A stretch of DNA of 64,000 nt from Deinococcus aquatilis DSM 23025 (GTDB lineage: Bacteria > Deinococcota > Deinococci > Deinococcales > Deinococcaceae): contig NZ_KB899697.1 in the NCBI RefSeq assembly GCF_000378445.1, positions 62,001 through 126,000 on the forward strand. Reading direction: 5' to 3'. Shown one piece after another: positions 26,001-36,126 of the stretch (position 1 is its first letter; each line of letters starts with the position of its first letter). The notes under the pieces are model-generated. The model saw nothing but the letters and a program-made list of their open reading frames with translations, did no database searches and was not told where the DNA came from. The position numbers and the translations under genes were made by a program.

Positions 26001-29000
26001 CTCTGTGCCGATACCTCCGCCACATCCTCCGGCGCACGGCCCCAGATCACTTCGCGCACAGCCAAGGCCGATTCGGGCGCGTCGGGCAGAGTCTGCACGT
26101 CTTCAAAGCCCCCAATGGTCAGGGTTTCGGCCAGAGAGCCACCCCCGAGCGCCGGGGACAGTTCAGGCAGCAGGGCCGTCCAGGCAGGCAGGCGGAGGGT
26201 GCGTTCCAGCAGCAGCACGCCGCCGGGGGACAGCAGACGGCGCAACTGGGCCGCCCCGCTCAGAGACACATCGACCCCCACTACCACGTCAAATCTCTGG
26301 TGCTCGTCTTCTCCCTGTTCGGCCAATTGTTCGTCCAACGGGCGGGTCAGATCGAGCAGCAGGGTGGCGGGCGCGGCGCTGAGACTCTGGCCTGCGCGGG
26401 CGGCGGCGCGTTCAAGTGCGTCCGGGTCGGCATCCGCCAGGGTCAGAGAGACTCCGGCGCGGGCCAGTGCGGGGGCCAGATGGGCCGTCAGTCCACCCGA
26501 CCAGCCTTCCTGCGCGGCGTTCAGTTCCAGCACCCGTACTCGCTGGGGCACGCTGCGCCCGTCAGAGCGCCGGGCATCCAGCAGGCCAGTCAGGGCCGAC
26601 GCCACCAGCGTATGCGCGGGCCGCACAGTGGGCGAGGCAGAGCGCAGATGATCGAGGGGTCCAGAAAGTCCGTCCAGGGCAGGTGTTTCTGGATGCTGAA
26701 GCCGCGCTCTCAGGGTCGCCCCGGCACGGTGAAGCACCTGCAATTCGGCAGCGTGGCCGGGAAAACGTGCCCAGAGCGAGCGCCACAGGATGGCCGGATC
26801 ACTGGTCTCAGGATCGGTGCCATCAACAGGAGCCTCGGCCAGAGACTGCACCGCCTGCCCCAGAGGAGAGCTGTCCAGAGCGGAGTCTGGTCCGTCTGCA
26901 AGGGCGGCCCGCGCATACAGGCCAGCCAGCCGCGCACTCAGGGCCTCGAAGTCAGCGCGGTCTGGGGGCGTGCCAATTCGGGCCAGCGTATCGGCGCGGA
27001 ATGCTTCCAGGTCAGCGAGGGCGGGCAGCATAAGGGTAAGCGGCAACCCCTGCTGAGGCTCCAGCAGGGGTTGCCGCTCCCAGGTATGCGTGTACAGCAT
27101 GGAATCCAGACTGCTGGCCGCACTGTCGATGGCCTGACAGCTCAGGCCGCGCACCTCGGCCAGCACGTTGCCAGCCGCGTCCATCAGGGTCAGGTCGCCC
27201 GTGATGCGGGCCGTGTCCCACTGGGTCAGGCGGGCGTGGGCAGACAGCGGGAAGAACGGAGCCGCAGCGGGCATAAACACCAGTTCCCGAATCTGTACCG
27301 GCAGATACAGGCGGCCTTCCGGCGCATCCGGAAGCGAGGCCACTGCCCCCAGCAACAACTGGAAACAGGCGTCCAGCACGGGCGGGGGCAGGAGGCCGTC
27401 TTCGTGGGGGAGCGCGGGCCGCAGCACGCCGTAAGCCTGTGCATTGCCCGCTCCCAAACACACCTCCGACAGGCCCCGGTAATGCGGCCCGTACTGCAAG
27501 CCCAGCGCGTAAAAATGGGCATAGAACGCGTCGATAGGGTAGGGGCGCGGACAGCGGGCACGCAGCGTGGGCAGCGATTCCTGCCGTGCCAGATGGCCTC
27601 CCAACCGCCGAAGTGTGGCGCGGGCATGCAGAGTCCAGTCCTCGGCAGCGGGGGCCTCCGAACCTGCGGCGTCCACGGCACTTGCGGGACGGCTGTGAAT
27701 CCGGAAGCCCTGGCGGGCGTCCACCAGCGTCTGCACCACTCGCCCCTCACCCGGCGGCAGGATCAGGGCCTCGGCAAACACCAGATCGCCCAGCACGGCC
27801 CCGCTCTCGCCAAACATTTCGCGGGCCGCCGCCAACGCCGTCTCCACATACCCTGCTCCCGGAAAGACCACCTCTCCCTGCACCACATGATCCCGCAGAT
27901 CCGGTGTGCTGTAGGCGTCAATGACGTTTTCCCAGGCGGGCGTGGCCGTACTCTGACGCTCGCCCAACAGCGGATGCACCTTGAGGCCGAGGCGTTCGCG
28001 GTAGGCGCGGGCGGTTTCGTTCCAGTGTCGCTCGTGCTGCCACGGATACAGCGGCAGGGGCCAATGCTGCGGCGCGGCAGAATGGATGCGCGGCCAGTCC
28101 AGGGGACGGCCCAGCGTGTACAGACGGCCCAACGATCCGAGCAGCGTGATCCGTTCGGGTTCCGAGCGCCGCAGCGACGGTAACACCACGCTGGCACTGC
28201 GGGCGTGCGACTGAGGGGCCGCCGCGATGCAGCGCGTCAGGCTGGCCGACAGAGCGGGGTGGGCGCTGACCTCCAGAAAAACGTGTGGGCCGCCCTGCAA
28301 CAGTTCCCGGACACCGCCCTCGAACAGCACCGACTGGCGAATATTCTGCCACCATGCGGTCACGTCCAGTTCCGCGCCCTCCACGAAGCGCCCGAAGGTC
28401 GTGGACATCAGCGGAATGCTGGGCGCACGCGGCACCAGCCCCTGCATCACCGTGAAGAAATCCGTGCGAATCTGCTCCATCACGGGGCTGTGGAACGGCA
28501 CATCCACCTTCAGAAAGGCGTTGAATACGTCCTGTGCGGTCAGGCGGGCCGCGATGGTTTCCAGATCGGCGGTGACGCCTGCCAACGTGAGGTCGGTGGG
28601 GCTGTTGAAGGCGGCCACCGACACCCGGCCCGGAAACTCGGCCACCAGCGCGGCGGCTTCTGCGGGCGGCATGGTCACGGCCAGCATCTTGCCCTGCCCG
28701 GCGGTGCTGTGTTGCAGGCGGCTGCGCTGATAGATCAGATGAACGGCGTCGGGCAGCGTCAGTGCCCCGGCAATGTGGGCCGCAGCCGCCTCGCCCAGAC
28801 TGTGGCCGATGATCACGTCGGGCGTGACGCCCCAACTGGCCCACAGCCGCGCCAGGGCCACCTGAAGGGCAAAAATGGCAGGCTGAGCGATCTGGGTTTC
28901 ATTGATCCGTGATTCTTCTTCGGGGCGGGTGAGTTCAGCCAGCAGACTCCAGCCCGTATGCACGGACAGCAGCGCGTCGATTTCCTCCAGGGCGGCGCGG

Positions 29001-30820
29001 AAGACCGGTTCGCCGGATTCGCCCAGCAGCTCCCGGCCCATGCCCCACCACTGCGGCCCCATGCCCGAAAACACGAAGGCCAGCGGCACCCGTTCGCCCT
29101 CGGCCAGCGTCCGGCCCTGCGCCATGCCCGCCCGCATTTCACCGTCCAGAAAAGCCTGTAACTGCTCCTGCCACTCGGCATGGCTGCGCGGCGCGAGGCC
29201 GAGGCGATACGGGTGATGCTCGCGGTAACGGCCCAGCGTGGCGGCCAATTCCGGCAACGGCAGACCGGGATGCCCGGCAGAGAAATCGCGGAAGTGCTCG
29301 GCCACCGCACGCAGGGCTGCCGGACTGCGGGCCGACAGGGGCATGAATTCGGCGCGTTCGTGGGCATCGGTGGGCTGAATATCGGTGGGCCAGATATCGG
29401 TGCGCTGTGTCTGATCCGCTGGCATTGCGGGTGCAGTGTCCAGCACCACATGGGCATTCGTTCCGCCAAAGCCGAAGGAATTGATCCCCGTCAGGAACGA
29501 CTGCGAGCCGTCCGGGTCCGTGGGCCAGGGCTGCTGCCCGACTGTCACCCGCAGGCCATAGGCCTCAAAAGGAATGGCCGGGTTGGGCGTACGGAAGTGC
29601 AGATTGCCGGGGATTTCACGCTGCTGGATGCTGAGGGCGGCCTTGATCAGCCCCGCCATGCCCGACGCCGCCTCCAGATGTCCCAGATTGCTCTTGACCG
29701 ACCCGATCAGGCATTCCGGCTGGCCGGGAGCATATTCCGCCCGCAGCACCTGCCCCAGCGCTCCGACCTCGATGGGATCACCGACCACCGTGCCTGTGCC
29801 GTGCGCCTCCACAAACCGCACCCTGGCCGGATCGAGGCCTGCACGGGAATAGATGCCGCGCAGCAGGGCCGCCTGAGCCTCGCCGTTGGGCAGCGCGATG
29901 CCGCCCGTGCGCCCATCCTGATTGATGTCGGCAGCGCGAATGACGGCGTAGATGCGGTCGCCGTCGCTCTGGGCGCGGCTCAGGGGCTTGAGCACCAGGA
30001 CGCCCGCACCCTCGGCCCGCACGTAGCCGCTGGCATCGGCGTCAAAGCTTTTGCAGCGGCCCTGCGGAGACAGCATCTGCGCCTTGCTGAAGCCCATCGT
30101 GTTTTCGGGCCGCAACATCAGGTTGACTGCGCCTGTGAGGGCCACACCGCATTCCCCGTTCCAGAGTGCCTTGCACGCCAGACTGACCGCCACCAGCGAC
30201 GATGAACACGCCGTATCCACCACGAAACTCGGGCCATGGAAATCGTAATGGTAGGAAATTCGGTTGGCCGTAATACAGCTGCCGACGCCCAGATTGGTAA
30301 ATGAATCGATGGAATGGCGGGAATTCGAGGCCGTCTGGATACCCGCATAATCACAGGTCGATACACCCATAAACACGCCTGTATCCGAGCCTGCCAGCAT
30401 GCTGGGCGGCAATCCCGCATCCTGAAAGGCTTCATCGGCCACCTCCAGCAGGAGGCGTTGCTGCGGATCCATCCGGGCCGCCTCACGCGGAGAAATGCCG
30501 AAAAATGCGGCATCGAACTGGTCTATTTCCCGAATGAAGCCGCCCCAGCGGGCGTAGGTGCGGCCCGGTGCGCGGTGGTCGGGATTGAAATAGGCATCGA
30601 CCCGCCAGCGTTCTGCCGGAATTTCTGTGACCGCGTCGCCGCCGCCCACCAGAAAATTCCAGAACTGACGCGGCGTGTTGGACTCTCCCGGAAAACGGCA
30701 GCCGATGCCGACGATGGCAATGGGTTCTGGAGGCTGCGGCCTGACATCTGGATGGGCCTCCAGACTTGCTCCATCCTCAACAGAAAAACGGGCGGAAGGC
30801 GTCCACTCGGAATGCGTCAT
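23009..30820 (-). CDS. Reducing type I polyketide synthase KS-AT-DH-(MT)-ER-KR-ACP
   Basis: A 2603-aa megasynthase. Seen: KS (about 30-455; Cys205 in [24 protein letters not shown]); AT (about 545-860; Ser674 in GHSLGE); DH (about 930-1210; His978 in HxxxGxxxxP, with Asp in PVLDACFQ); a methyltransferase-like region (about 1380-1560) whose SAM loop reads LELNAAQEG and so is probably dead; ER (about 1810-2110; HAAAGGVG near 1990); KR (about 2185-2370; [28 protein letters not shown]); ACP (DSL Ser near 2511). All other catalytic residues are kept, so it can make a fully reduced chain, probably iteratively as the only PKS here. No loading module and no thioesterase. The AT extender preference was not assigned. 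The ATG has AGAGGT upstream. Confidence 0.95.
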   Translation of the reverse strand: MTHSEWTPSARFSVEDGASLEAHPDVRPQPPEPIAIVGIGCRFPGESNTPRQFWNFLVGGGDAVTEIPAERWRVDAYFNPDHRAPGRTYARWGGFIREIDQFDAAFFGISPREAARMDPQQRLLLEVADEAFQDAGLPPSMLAGSDTGVFMGVSTCDYAGIQTASNSRHSIDSFTNLGVGSCITANRISYHYDFHGPSFVVDTACSSSLVAVSLACKALWNGECGVALTGAVNLMLRPENTMGFSKAQMLSPQGRCKSFDADASGYVRAEGAGVLVLKPLSRAQSDGDRIYAVIRAADINQDGRTGGIALPNGEAQAALLRGIYSRAGLDPARVRFVEAHGTGTVVGDPIEVGALGQVLRAEYAPGQPECLIGSVKSNLGHLEAASGMAGLIKAALSIQQREIPGNLHFRTPNPAIPFEAYGLRVTVGQQPWPTDPDGSQSFLTGINSFGFGGTNAHVVLDTAPAMPADQTQRTDIWPTDIQPTDAHERAEFMPLSARSPAALRAVAEHFRDFSAGHPGLPLPELAATLGRYREHHPYRLGLAPRSHAEWQEQLQAFLDGEMRAGMAQGRTLAEGERVPLAFVFSGMGPQWWGMGRELLGESGEPVFRAALEEIDALLSVHTGWSLLAELTRPEEESRINETQIAQPAIFALQVALARLWASWGVTPDVIIGHSLGEAAAAHIAGALTLPDAVHLIYQRSRLQHSTAGQGKMLAVTMPPAEAAALVAEFPGRVSVAAFNSPTDLTLAGVTADLETIAARLTAQDVFNAFLKVDVPFHSPVMEQIRTDFFTVMQGLVPRAPSIPLMSTTFGRFVEGAELDVTAWWQNIRQSVLFEGGVRELLQGGPHVFLEVSAHPALSASLTRCIAAAPQSHARSASVVLPSLRRSEPERITLLGSLGRLYTLGRPLDWPRIHSAAPQHWPLPLYPWQHERHWNETARAYRERLGLKVHPLLGERQSTATPAWENVIDAYSTPDLRDHVVQGEVVFPGAGYVETALAAAREMFGESGAVLGDLVFAEALILPPGEGRVVQTLVDARQGFRIHSRPASAVDAAGSEAPAAEDWTLHARATLRRLGGHLARQESLPTLRARCPRPYPIDAFYAHFYALGLQYGPHYRGLSEVCLGAGNAQAYGVLRPALPHEDGLLPPPVLDACFQLLLGAVASLPDAPEGRLYLPVQIRELVFMPAAAPFFPLSAHARLTQWDTARITGDLTLMDAAGNVLAEVRGLSCQAIDSAASSLDSMLYTHTWERQPLLEPQQGLPLTLMLPALADLEAFRADTLARIGTPPDRADFEALSARLAGLYARAALADGPDSALDSSPLGQAVQSLAEAPVDGTDPETSDPAILWRSLWARFPGHAAELQVLHRAGATLRARLQHPETPALDGLSGPLDHLRSASPTVRPAHTLVASALTGLLDARRSDGRSVPQRVRVLELNAAQEGWSGGLTAHLAPALARAGVSLTLADADPDALERAAARAGQSLSAAPATLLLDLTRPLDEQLAEQGEDEHQRFDVVVGVDVSLSGAAQLRRLLSPGGVLLLERTLRLPAWTALLPELSPALGGGSLAETLTIGGFEDVQTLPDAPESALAVREVIWGRAPEDVAEVSAQRSDPAAAPAGRWLLFADNTEFAAQMQAELEARRGSVQVVSPAGCGLPSAVEVPTADRAALTALLAQAGAFAGVVFAWGLNPVADPSVTDLQHAELLGGQSVLALVQALAATEMHVPLWLITRGAQAVGAGAVTSVQQAGLWGLGRVVATEYPQLSPRLADLDPAAPAAASVGVLVQELLSGSAEDELAFRTEQGRVARTESAQSQSAQGQSVRWVHRLNRASRDDLTVSGSPADLESATHIHIQRPGVLGSLVHQAAPRRAPEPGEVEVRIEAAALNFKDIMVGMGMLPDEALEGGFTGRSYGMEAAGLIERVGEGVTQYAPGDAVVLCGPDALSSFRTVPSAFVVRRPGHLGSEAAATLPIAYLTAYYALHTLCQLGPDDRVLIHAAAGGVGLAAIALCRRAGATVYATAGTPEKRELLRALGAAHVMDSRTLDFAEEVLAATGGRGVSIVLNSLSGEAIGRSLSCLSPYGKFVEIGKRDIYQNSPLDLAPFRNNLSYFAVDLDRMWVDRPQMMQGLLHTVMGLFESRELPPLAYRVFPYAAAESAFRFMAQARHTGKVVLALTAEAPAHLSRLPEPVRLDPQGVYLITGGLGGFGLALAGWLAGRGARRLVLVGRSGGSEAARATLADLMQQTPDLQITLEQADMADPDAVQAMLECACLLGPLRGVFHAAMVIDDALIDQLTPERYRRVTAPKVLGAWNLHTHTRADPLDVFVCFSSVSALIGNLGQANYAAANASLDALADLRRAEGLPALTVNWGAVADVGYLTGQAAVADRLEAVGVTPVPVGQLLAALGELWPAALSRDPHSPGAVGVAALHWPLLAQSLWSHSGGVALPPRLAPLLSGDAAETSLQEVNGFLSALLNLSDEERGAALSARLAEQLARILGTSPGKLDHDQAIMKMGVDSLMAVELGSQIQAETGVKVSPMKFVGGITLRGLTEFVLESLTTPVSEPESVTLAAPATDLKGHVETLPDAEVEAMLAGLLADQQAAGQGRP

Positions 30821-31125
30821 GCTGTACCTCTGAGGAGAATTCCGGTCGGTCCATTTTCAAATGAAGGAACGACCCGATCAAAGGAAAAGAGAACGGGGGT
30901 GACGGAGTGGACGCACCGCAGAGAAGGAACGAAAACGAGAAAGCGAAGCGGAACATCCGGAACCCTGAAAAAGAACGAAAACAGAAGGGGGATGCGCTCA
31001 GAGCAATACGTCTTGAACTCGCTTAAAGAAAGACTGTAGTTGAGCCTTCACTGTAGTCTAAAAGCTTTCTTAACGCTACGGGCTGCCTAACCTCTCTGGC
31101 AGCAACGACCCAGACTGAACCCGGT
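30821..31125. other. Intergenic region upstream of the PKS gene
   Basis: A 305-bp gap between the PKS start and the phosphopantetheinyl transferase stop, purine-rich on the plus strand. No gene was seen. It contains the repeat structure annotated at 31023-31074 and is the most likely site of the main promoter of the cluster. Confidence 0.45.
31023..31074 (-). promoter_or_regulatory. Repeat array in PKS promoter region, candidate operator
   Basis: ACTGTAGT occurs twice in direct orientation (31033-31040 and 31050-31057), 17 bp apart start to start. These lie inside an imperfect inverted repeat (TTAAAGAAAG at 31023-31032 and CTTTCTTAA at 31066-31074). Such nested symmetry about 200-250 bp upstream of the PKS start suggests a regulator-binding site. 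No regulator gene is in the cluster. Confidence 0.4.
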
Positions 31126-31881
31126 TCAACAGTCGGCGGGTGTCCACCTCTGTACGCTGATGCTGAACCGCCCGGTGGGAGCCGCCTGCACGATGACGGC
31201 GGCGCGGTACTGCGCTTGTAGGGCTGCGGGCAAGATCACAGACTGACCCCACCACTGCTTCACATCACCGGGAATCGGCTGAACAACCCGGATTTCTGCC
31301 CCGGCCACATTGCCTACAGCCACAGCGACCGCCTCCAGAGGCGCACCCAGACCGACTCCACACGCCTTGAAGTAGGCTTCTTTGGCTGTCCAGAGGTGGT
31401 AGAACACCTCCAGCTTTTGCACAGGCGCGGCAGCAAGAAGCGCCTTCTGCTCTGAAGGTGAAAAGGCGGTCTGGGCCACACCCCGCCAGTTCACCGCGCC
31501 GCGCATTCGCTCCAGATCTATGCCCACGGCTCGCCCCTGCACCACCGCCAGCACCGCGTATTCTCCGGAATGAGACAGATTGAACTGCCAATCTGCGGGA
31601 TTCTGATGGCGGGCCAGGCAAGGTTTGTGGCCGCGCGGCACAGGCTCGAAACAGACCTCGGCGGGCGGCAGATTCAGGAGCGCTCCCAGAACGGTGCGGC
31701 GAAACACCACCGAAGCCGTATAAAACCCGCGTGCAGCAGGATCGGGCAGGGACTGGGCGCGGGCAGATTCCAGAGCACTGAGATAAGGGTGGGTCGGCCA
31801 CGTCACAGCCTCAGCAGCGGGCAAGTGCATCAGCCACAGCGCCACGCCTGATTGGTCTGGTTCCTGCTGGGCCACAGTCAT
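31126..31881 (-). CDS. Sfp-type 4'-phosphopantetheinyl transferase
   Basis: A 251-aa enzyme that transfers phosphopantetheine from CoA to the Ser of carrier domains. Seen: the family motifs WQFNLSHSGEYAVLAV, VGIDLERM (metal-binding Asp and Glu) and the signature FYHLWTAKEAYFKACG (W-x-x-KEAxxK). Length is normal for the Sfp/Gsp class. It lies directly upstream of the PKS gene on the same strand, and is the expected activator of the PKS ACP, the NRPS PCP and the free ACP of this cluster. The 305-bp gap to the PKS means it may have its own promoter. The start at 31881 has no obvious ribosome-binding site. Confidence 0.92.
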   Translation of the reverse strand: MTVAQQEPDQSGVALWLMHLPAAEAVTWPTHPYLSALESARAQSLPDPAARGFYTASVVFRRTVLGALLNLPPAEVCFEPVPRGHKPCLARHQNPADWQFNLSHSGEYAVLAVVQGRAVGIDLERMRGAVNWRGVAQTAFSPSEQKALLAAAPVQKLEVFYHLWTAKEAYFKACGVGLGAPLEAVAVAVGNVAGAEIRVVQPIPGDVKQWWGQSVILPAALQAQYRAAVIVQAAPTGRFSISVQRWTPADC

Positions 31882-31902
31882 GGACAGGAATCAGTATGCA
31901 GT

Positions 31903-31933
31903 CAGACGGCCAGAACGTGAATCTGGCCGTCTG
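31903..31933. terminator. Perfect 11-bp hairpin between lipoprotein and PPTase genes
   Basis: CAGACGGCCAG (31903-31913) and its complement (31923-31933) around a 9-nt loop, 28 bp after the stop of the minus-strand lipoprotein gene. No T-run follows on the minus strand, so it is terminator-like at best, separating that gene from the cluster. Confidence 0.5.
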
Positions 31934-31961
31934 GCCCCTGAACAGTAAGCCTGCAACAACG

Positions 31962-33665
31962 TCAGGGCCAGAACCTCCGAATCGCATTCTCAACCGCAAC
32001 AATTTTGCCGTCTGGTTGAATCAGAATCTTGCGAATGCCGCCCGATTCGGCGGTGGTGACGACCTGCCCGCTCCCCTCTGATCCAAAAGTGGGGTCGAAA
32101 GTCAGATCAGTATTCAGGCGCACCAGCACACCAGAGGGAGAAATCCCGCCCAGATCGGCGCTGCCACCCACCAGAATCTTGCCATCTGGCTGCAAGGCCA
32201 GGTCCATAACGGTATTGCTGTGAGGCGATTGTGGGCCGAGGAAGAAATTACCTGTATTGCCGCCCCGAGAACCGTTTCTGCGAATGCGTTCTACCAGCAC
32301 ACCGACGTAACTGTTGGCGTTGCTGTTGCTGGCGACAATCATGTCTCCGTTAGATTCCACTCTCAACTGGGCGCTTCCTGAGACGCTGGTGGTCAAAGTC
32401 GTCATTCCCAGAGGAAGGTTTCTGTTCAACAGAGTCCTGTCCAATGATCCATTGGCGTTATAACGCACGACTGCACGGGTCGTCCTGTAGTCCTCGGGCT
32501 GCTGATACAGACCTGAAACGACCAACGTACCGTCCGGCCCCAACGACACGCTCTCAGCGTCATCGCTGCTGAAGGGTGGTGGAGTCATGGGCAGCAAATC
32601 TTTGAGCGGCTCCAGAGAAGTCAATACCAATCCGTTCTGACCAAAACTGCTATCGGGGCGGCCATCGGTGGTGTAACGGGCGACAGCGAAATCGCTGAGT
32701 TGGTTCCAACCTGTTCCCACCACCACCAGTTTGCCATCCGGTTGCAGTACGGCGTCTTTTGCTCCGTAAACTTGTGGGCTATACGGAGAGTTGGCCTGGC
32801 CTGATCCAAAATCGGTGACAGTTCGGCCCCCCTGACCATAACTGGCATCCAGCGTGCCATCAGGAAAGCGCCGCACCACTTCAAATTTGCCAGAAGTCGT
32901 GTTGGTGATCACCAACCGCTTCCCGTCCAGTTGGCGCACAAACAGGCCGCCCAGCAGCACATTCAGGTCTGGTTCCAGGACAGCCTTGATGAAATTCGCT
33001 GCGGCACTCTGAGGAGTCCAGGTGGTGTCCAGGCTGCCTGCTTTGGGTGCGGTGGTGGCGCAGTTCAGCCGGGGATCGGCCCAATCCGCGTGATCGTAGC
33101 TGATACCGTTGCCCGCATCGGTGACCGCCAGCCGCAATTCCTGACGGCCCACCACACCCACATTTACCCGCCTGGTGGCACTGTTTCCGGTCAGCAGGCC
33201 GCTGTCGTACAGCTTTACGCCGTCGCCATACACCTGAAACACCACGCTGCCCCGGCTGCCCACTTCGTCGTCCACGCCAATGTCGGCGGTAAAAGTGTTG
33301 CACTGTGCGCCGCCCGTTCCCTGAAGGCTGAACCGCAACTCACTGCCTGCATGAACCCCGTAGCCCTGGGCATACACTTTCCCGTTCAGGGTCAGCGGCT
33401 TGCCGTCCCCGGCCTGTTGTTCACCGTTGCTGCGGTTGCGCTCCACTGGCCCCCAGCTGTTGCGGGCAAAGGTGGCGGTCTCGTATTGGAGGGTATTGAC
33501 TCCCGGCGTCAGCGACTGCGGCCTCAGCATTCCGGTCTGCTGCCAGGGGTAACTTTGCCCATTGGCATAGGGGTCTTTCCCGTCAGCTGAAGGCGGTTGT
33601 CCACACGCCAACATCCATATGGAAAGCGACAGGGCAGGCAGCAGACGAACTGGCAGACATGACAT
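31962..33665 (-). CDS. NPCBM and delta-60 repeat lipoprotein
   Basis: A 567-aa surface protein. Seen: a signal peptide with lipobox WMLACG; an NPCBM-like carbohydrate-binding domain (about 45-200; GYGVHAGSELRFSL, DIGVDDEVGSRGSVVFQVYGDG, SYDHADWADPRL); then delta-60 beta-propeller-type repeats (LQPDGKLVVVGTG, LQPDGKILVGGS, IQPDGKIVAV, each with an F-G-x-x-G type turn before it). No catalytic domain was found. The start has GGAGG 6 nt upstream. Known: NPCBM domains bind sugars on glycoside hydrolases and surface proteins, and delta-60 repeats are structural. Inferred: a cell-surface sugar-binding or adhesive protein. It is not obviously linked to its neighbours. Confidence 0.85.
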   Translation of the reverse strand: MSCLPVRLLPALSLSIWMLACGQPPSADGKDPYANGQSYPWQQTGMLRPQSLTPGVNTLQYETATFARNSWGPVERNRSNGEQQAGDGKPLTLNGKVYAQGYGVHAGSELRFSLQGTGGAQCNTFTADIGVDDEVGSRGSVVFQVYGDGVKLYDSGLLTGNSATRRVNVGVVGRQELRLAVTDAGNGISYDHADWADPRLNCATTAPKAGSLDTTWTPQSAAANFIKAVLEPDLNVLLGGLFVRQLDGKRLVITNTTSGKFEVVRRFPDGTLDASYGQGGRTVTDFGSGQANSPYSPQVYGAKDAVLQPDGKLVVVGTGWNQLSDFAVARYTTDGRPDSSFGQNGLVLTSLEPLKDLLPMTPPPFSSDDAESVSLGPDGTLVVSGLYQQPEDYRTTRAVVRYNANGSLDRTLLNRNLPLGMTTLTTSVSGSAQLRVESNGDMIVASNSNANSYVGVLVERIRRNGSRGGNTGNFFLGPQSPHSNTVMDLALQPDGKILVGGSADLGGISPSGVLVRLNTDLTFDPTFGSEGSGQVVTTAESGGIRKILIQPDGKIVAVENAIRRFWP

Positions 33666-33980
33666 ATGACCTCCACCGTAAGGAACGAATGCATTGCAAC
33701 TGAGATTTCAGTGTCTTCCTAAGCCAGTGGGGGGAAAGACGAGTTTAATGAACATTAGTTTCATGAAGTGAGAGTCGCTTCGGAACTCAGGCGAGTACCG
33801 TTCCCACCCGCCAAGCGCAAATCAGATGACAGGACTGCGTCAAGATGTGCTGTTGCTGCCGCGTTTAGGCTAGTTTCGCGCTTTCTTCAGGAAGCCTCCA
33901 CACAGTAAGCCAGGCTGCCAAAGAAGATTTTGGGCGGCGCTCAGAGTGTGCGATGCAACTTCAATTTCAGGGGACACTCC

Positions 33981-34850
33981 ATGCCAGCTGATCAGCAGGA
34001 ACCACAGGCAGGCAAAATTGGTGGAAGGGGGTCGGCCGTACACGGCAGCGCCGCTTCCTTTGAAGACCCGCTGGAGCCTCAGGCCTCGACCACAGGCGCG
34101 AGTATGAGCCTGCTGGAGCGCGGTGTGGTGGCCGTTGCCGGGGCCACCCTCGCCACACTGGGCCTGCGCGGACATCCTTTCGCACGTATCGCCCTCATGG
34201 GAGCCGGAATTGGCCTGACCATTGTGGCGGTGCAGGGGAAAAATCCGCTGGCAACGGCCCTCAAAATTCAGCAAGATCCAGAAACGGGTGAAACCCTGGT
34301 CAGCGACGCCGTAACCATCGCCAAGCCAGCAGACGCGCTCTATGCCATCTGGCGCAAGCTGGAAAACCTGCCGCAGCTGATGACCCACCTTCAGGAGGTG
34401 CGCGTGTTAGACGAGCGCCGCTCTCACTGGACGGTCAAGGCCCCAGTAGGCGAGGTGGGCTGGGACGCTGAAATAACCGCCGACGAACCCGGCCAGCGGA
34501 TCGCTTGGCAGTCCTTGCCCGGCGCGAGCGTGGAAAACAGCGGAGAGGTGATTTTCCGTGCTGCTCCCGGCAAACGCGGTACAGAAGTGATCGTACGGCT
34601 GCGCTACAAGGCTCCGGGGGGCACAGCAGGCGCGGTGGTGGCCCGCATTGCCGGGCAAGAACCATCCCAGCAGTTGCGCGACGATCTGATGCGCTTCAAG
34701 CGCGAGCAGGAACTTGGGTTTGCGCCCACCACCGAAGGCCAGACCAGCGGACGGGCAGCCCATGAAGCCAAGAAATCGGCTGGAAAAGGAGAACAGATGC
34801 AGGCAGATAAACAGGCGCCCAGAGCGCAGAAGCAGGGGGAAGCACAGTGA
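33981..34850 (+). CDS. SRPBCC (cyclase/dehydrase-type) family protein
   Basis: A 289-aa protein. Seen: a hydrophobic Gly/Ala-rich segment (about 45-80, [15 protein letters not shown] and [15 protein letters not shown]) that may be membrane-inserted, then a START-like SRPBCC domain (about 100-235; [61 protein letters not shown]), and a charged, probably disordered tail. The start was moved from an upstream ATG to 33981, which has AGGGGAC in front of it. Its stop overlaps the GTG of the alcohol dehydrogenase gene (GTGA), so the two are translationally coupled. The SRPBCC ligand is unknown; known relatives bind hydrophobic molecules. Confidence 0.8.
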   Translation: MPADQQEPQAGKIGGRGSAVHGSAASFEDPLEPQASTTGASMSLLERGVVAVAGATLATLGLRGHPFARIALMGAGIGLTIVAVQGKNPLATALKIQQDPETGETLVSDAVTIAKPADALYAIWRKLENLPQLMTHLQEVRVLDERRSHWTVKAPVGEVGWDAEITADEPGQRIAWQSLPGASVENSGEVIFRAAPGKRGTEVIVRLRYKAPGGTAGAVVARIAGQEPSQQLRDDLMRFKREQELGFAPTTEGQTSGRAAHEAKKSAGKGEQMQADKQAPRAQKQGEAQ

Positions 34851-36043
34851 AGGCGCTGATCTGGCAGGGCACCAACAAAGTCGGTATCGAAACCGTGCCC
34901 GACCCCACGCTGCTGCTGCCCAGCGACGCTATCGTCAAAATCACCTCCACCGCCATCTGTGGTTCTGATCTGCACCTGCTGGACGGCTACATTCCCAGCA
35001 TGGAGAAGGGCGACATCATGGGCCACGAGTTCATGGGCGAAGTGGTGGAAGTGGGCCGTGACGTGAAGCGCCTGAAGGTGGGCGACCGGGTGATCGTGCC
35101 GTTCAACATCGCCTGCGGCCTGTGCGACCACTGTACCCGTGGCAACTACAGCGCCTGCGACAATACCAACCCCAATCACCGTATGGCCGAGGCCCTGTAC
35201 GGCGCAGTCAGTGGCGGCGGCCTGTTCGGGTACTCGCATATGTACGGCGGATACGCGGGCGGGCAGGCCCAGTATGTGCGCGTGCCGTTTGCCGATGTGG
35301 GCGGGTTCAAAATCGAATCGAACCTGCGCGACGATCAGGTTCTCTTTCTGACCGATATTTTTCCGACCGGATATCAGGCTGCCGAAAACTGCCAGATCGT
35401 GAAAGGCCGGGACGTGGTGGCCGTGTTCGGAGCCGGGCCAGTGGGTCAATTCGCCGCCCGCAGCGCCCAGATGTTGGGGGCCGCCAAAGTCATTATCGTG
35501 GACCGTGTGCCGGAGCGCCTGAAGATGGCCGAAGCTGCGGGCATCGAGACCATCAACTATGAACAGACAGACGTGCTGATCGCCCTGCGCGAAGCCACGG
35601 GCGGGCGTGGCCCCGACCACGTCATTGATGCGGTGGGTATGGAGGCACACGGACACGGCCCTGGTGCCCTGGTTGACACCGCCAAGCAGAAGATGCGCCT
35701 GAGCTTTGACCGGATTACGGCGCTGCGCTGGGCCATCCTGAGCTGTGCCAAAGGCGGCACCGTGAGTATGCCGGGCGTATACGGTGGCCTGATCGACAAA
35801 CTGCCGATGGGTGCGGCATTCGCCAAGGGTCTGGTCTTCCGCATGGGTCAGACGCATACACACCGCTATGTCAGGCCGTTGCTGGCGCATATCGAAAAGG
35901 GCGATATAGATCCCAGTTTCGTCATTACCCACCGCGCCACGCTGGACGAAGCGCCGGAACTCTACAAGACCTTCCGCGACAAGCACGACGGCTGCATCAA
36001 AGTGGTTCTTGATCCCTGGGGGCAGCCTACCGGGAAAGCCTAG
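34847..36043 (+). CDS. Zinc-dependent alcohol/formaldehyde dehydrogenase (MDR family)
   Basis: A 398-aa medium-chain dehydrogenase of the glutathione-independent formaldehyde dehydrogenase-like branch. Seen: catalytic zinc ligands in [10 protein letters not shown] and [12 protein letters not shown]; structural zinc cysteines in [15 protein letters not shown]; the Rossmann motif [12 protein letters not shown]; and the long [17 protein letters not shown] segment typical of this branch. Expected reaction: NAD-linked oxidation of an alcohol or aldehyde; the substrate is unassigned. Start is GTG at 34847, overlapping the SRPBCC stop, with AGGGGG upstream. It ends 13 bp before a strong hairpin. Confidence 0.9.
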   Translation: MKALIWQGTNKVGIETVPDPTLLLPSDAIVKITSTAICGSDLHLLDGYIPSMEKGDIMGHEFMGEVVEVGRDVKRLKVGDRVIVPFNIACGLCDHCTRGNYSACDNTNPNHRMAEALYGAVSGGGLFGYSHMYGGYAGGQAQYVRVPFADVGGFKIESNLRDDQVLFLTDIFPTGYQAAENCQIVKGRDVVAVFGAGPVGQFAARSAQMLGAAKVIIVDRVPERLKMAEAAGIETINYEQTDVLIALREATGGRGPDHVIDAVGMEAHGHGPGALVDTAKQKMRLSFDRITALRWAILSCAKGGTVSMPGVYGGLIDKLPMGAAFAKGLVFRMGQTHTHRYVRPLLAHIEKGDIDPSFVITHRATLDEAPELYKTFRDKHDGCIKVVLDPWGQPTGKA

Positions 36044-36055
36044 GGATTTAGCAGA

Positions 36056-36106
36056 AGCTACGGGCCATGAACTCCTCAAAATGTGGAGGGTTCATGGCCC
36101 GTAGCT
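36056..36106. terminator. Bidirectional terminator-like hairpin (17-bp perfect stem)
   Basis: A 17-bp perfect stem (36056-36072 with 36090-36106), extended inward by a short CCTC/GAGG stem, lies between two convergent genes. There is no long T-run on either side. Confidence 0.7.
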
Positions 36107-36126
36107 TGCATTCGTAGTAGAACCCG

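Noticed and set aside
25595..28183. 862-codon plus-strand open frame opposite the PKS gene
   Set aside because: It is antisense to conserved AT, DH and MT-region coding, rich in Gln/Arg/Gly, without any domain. High G+C DNA commonly gives such long shadows.
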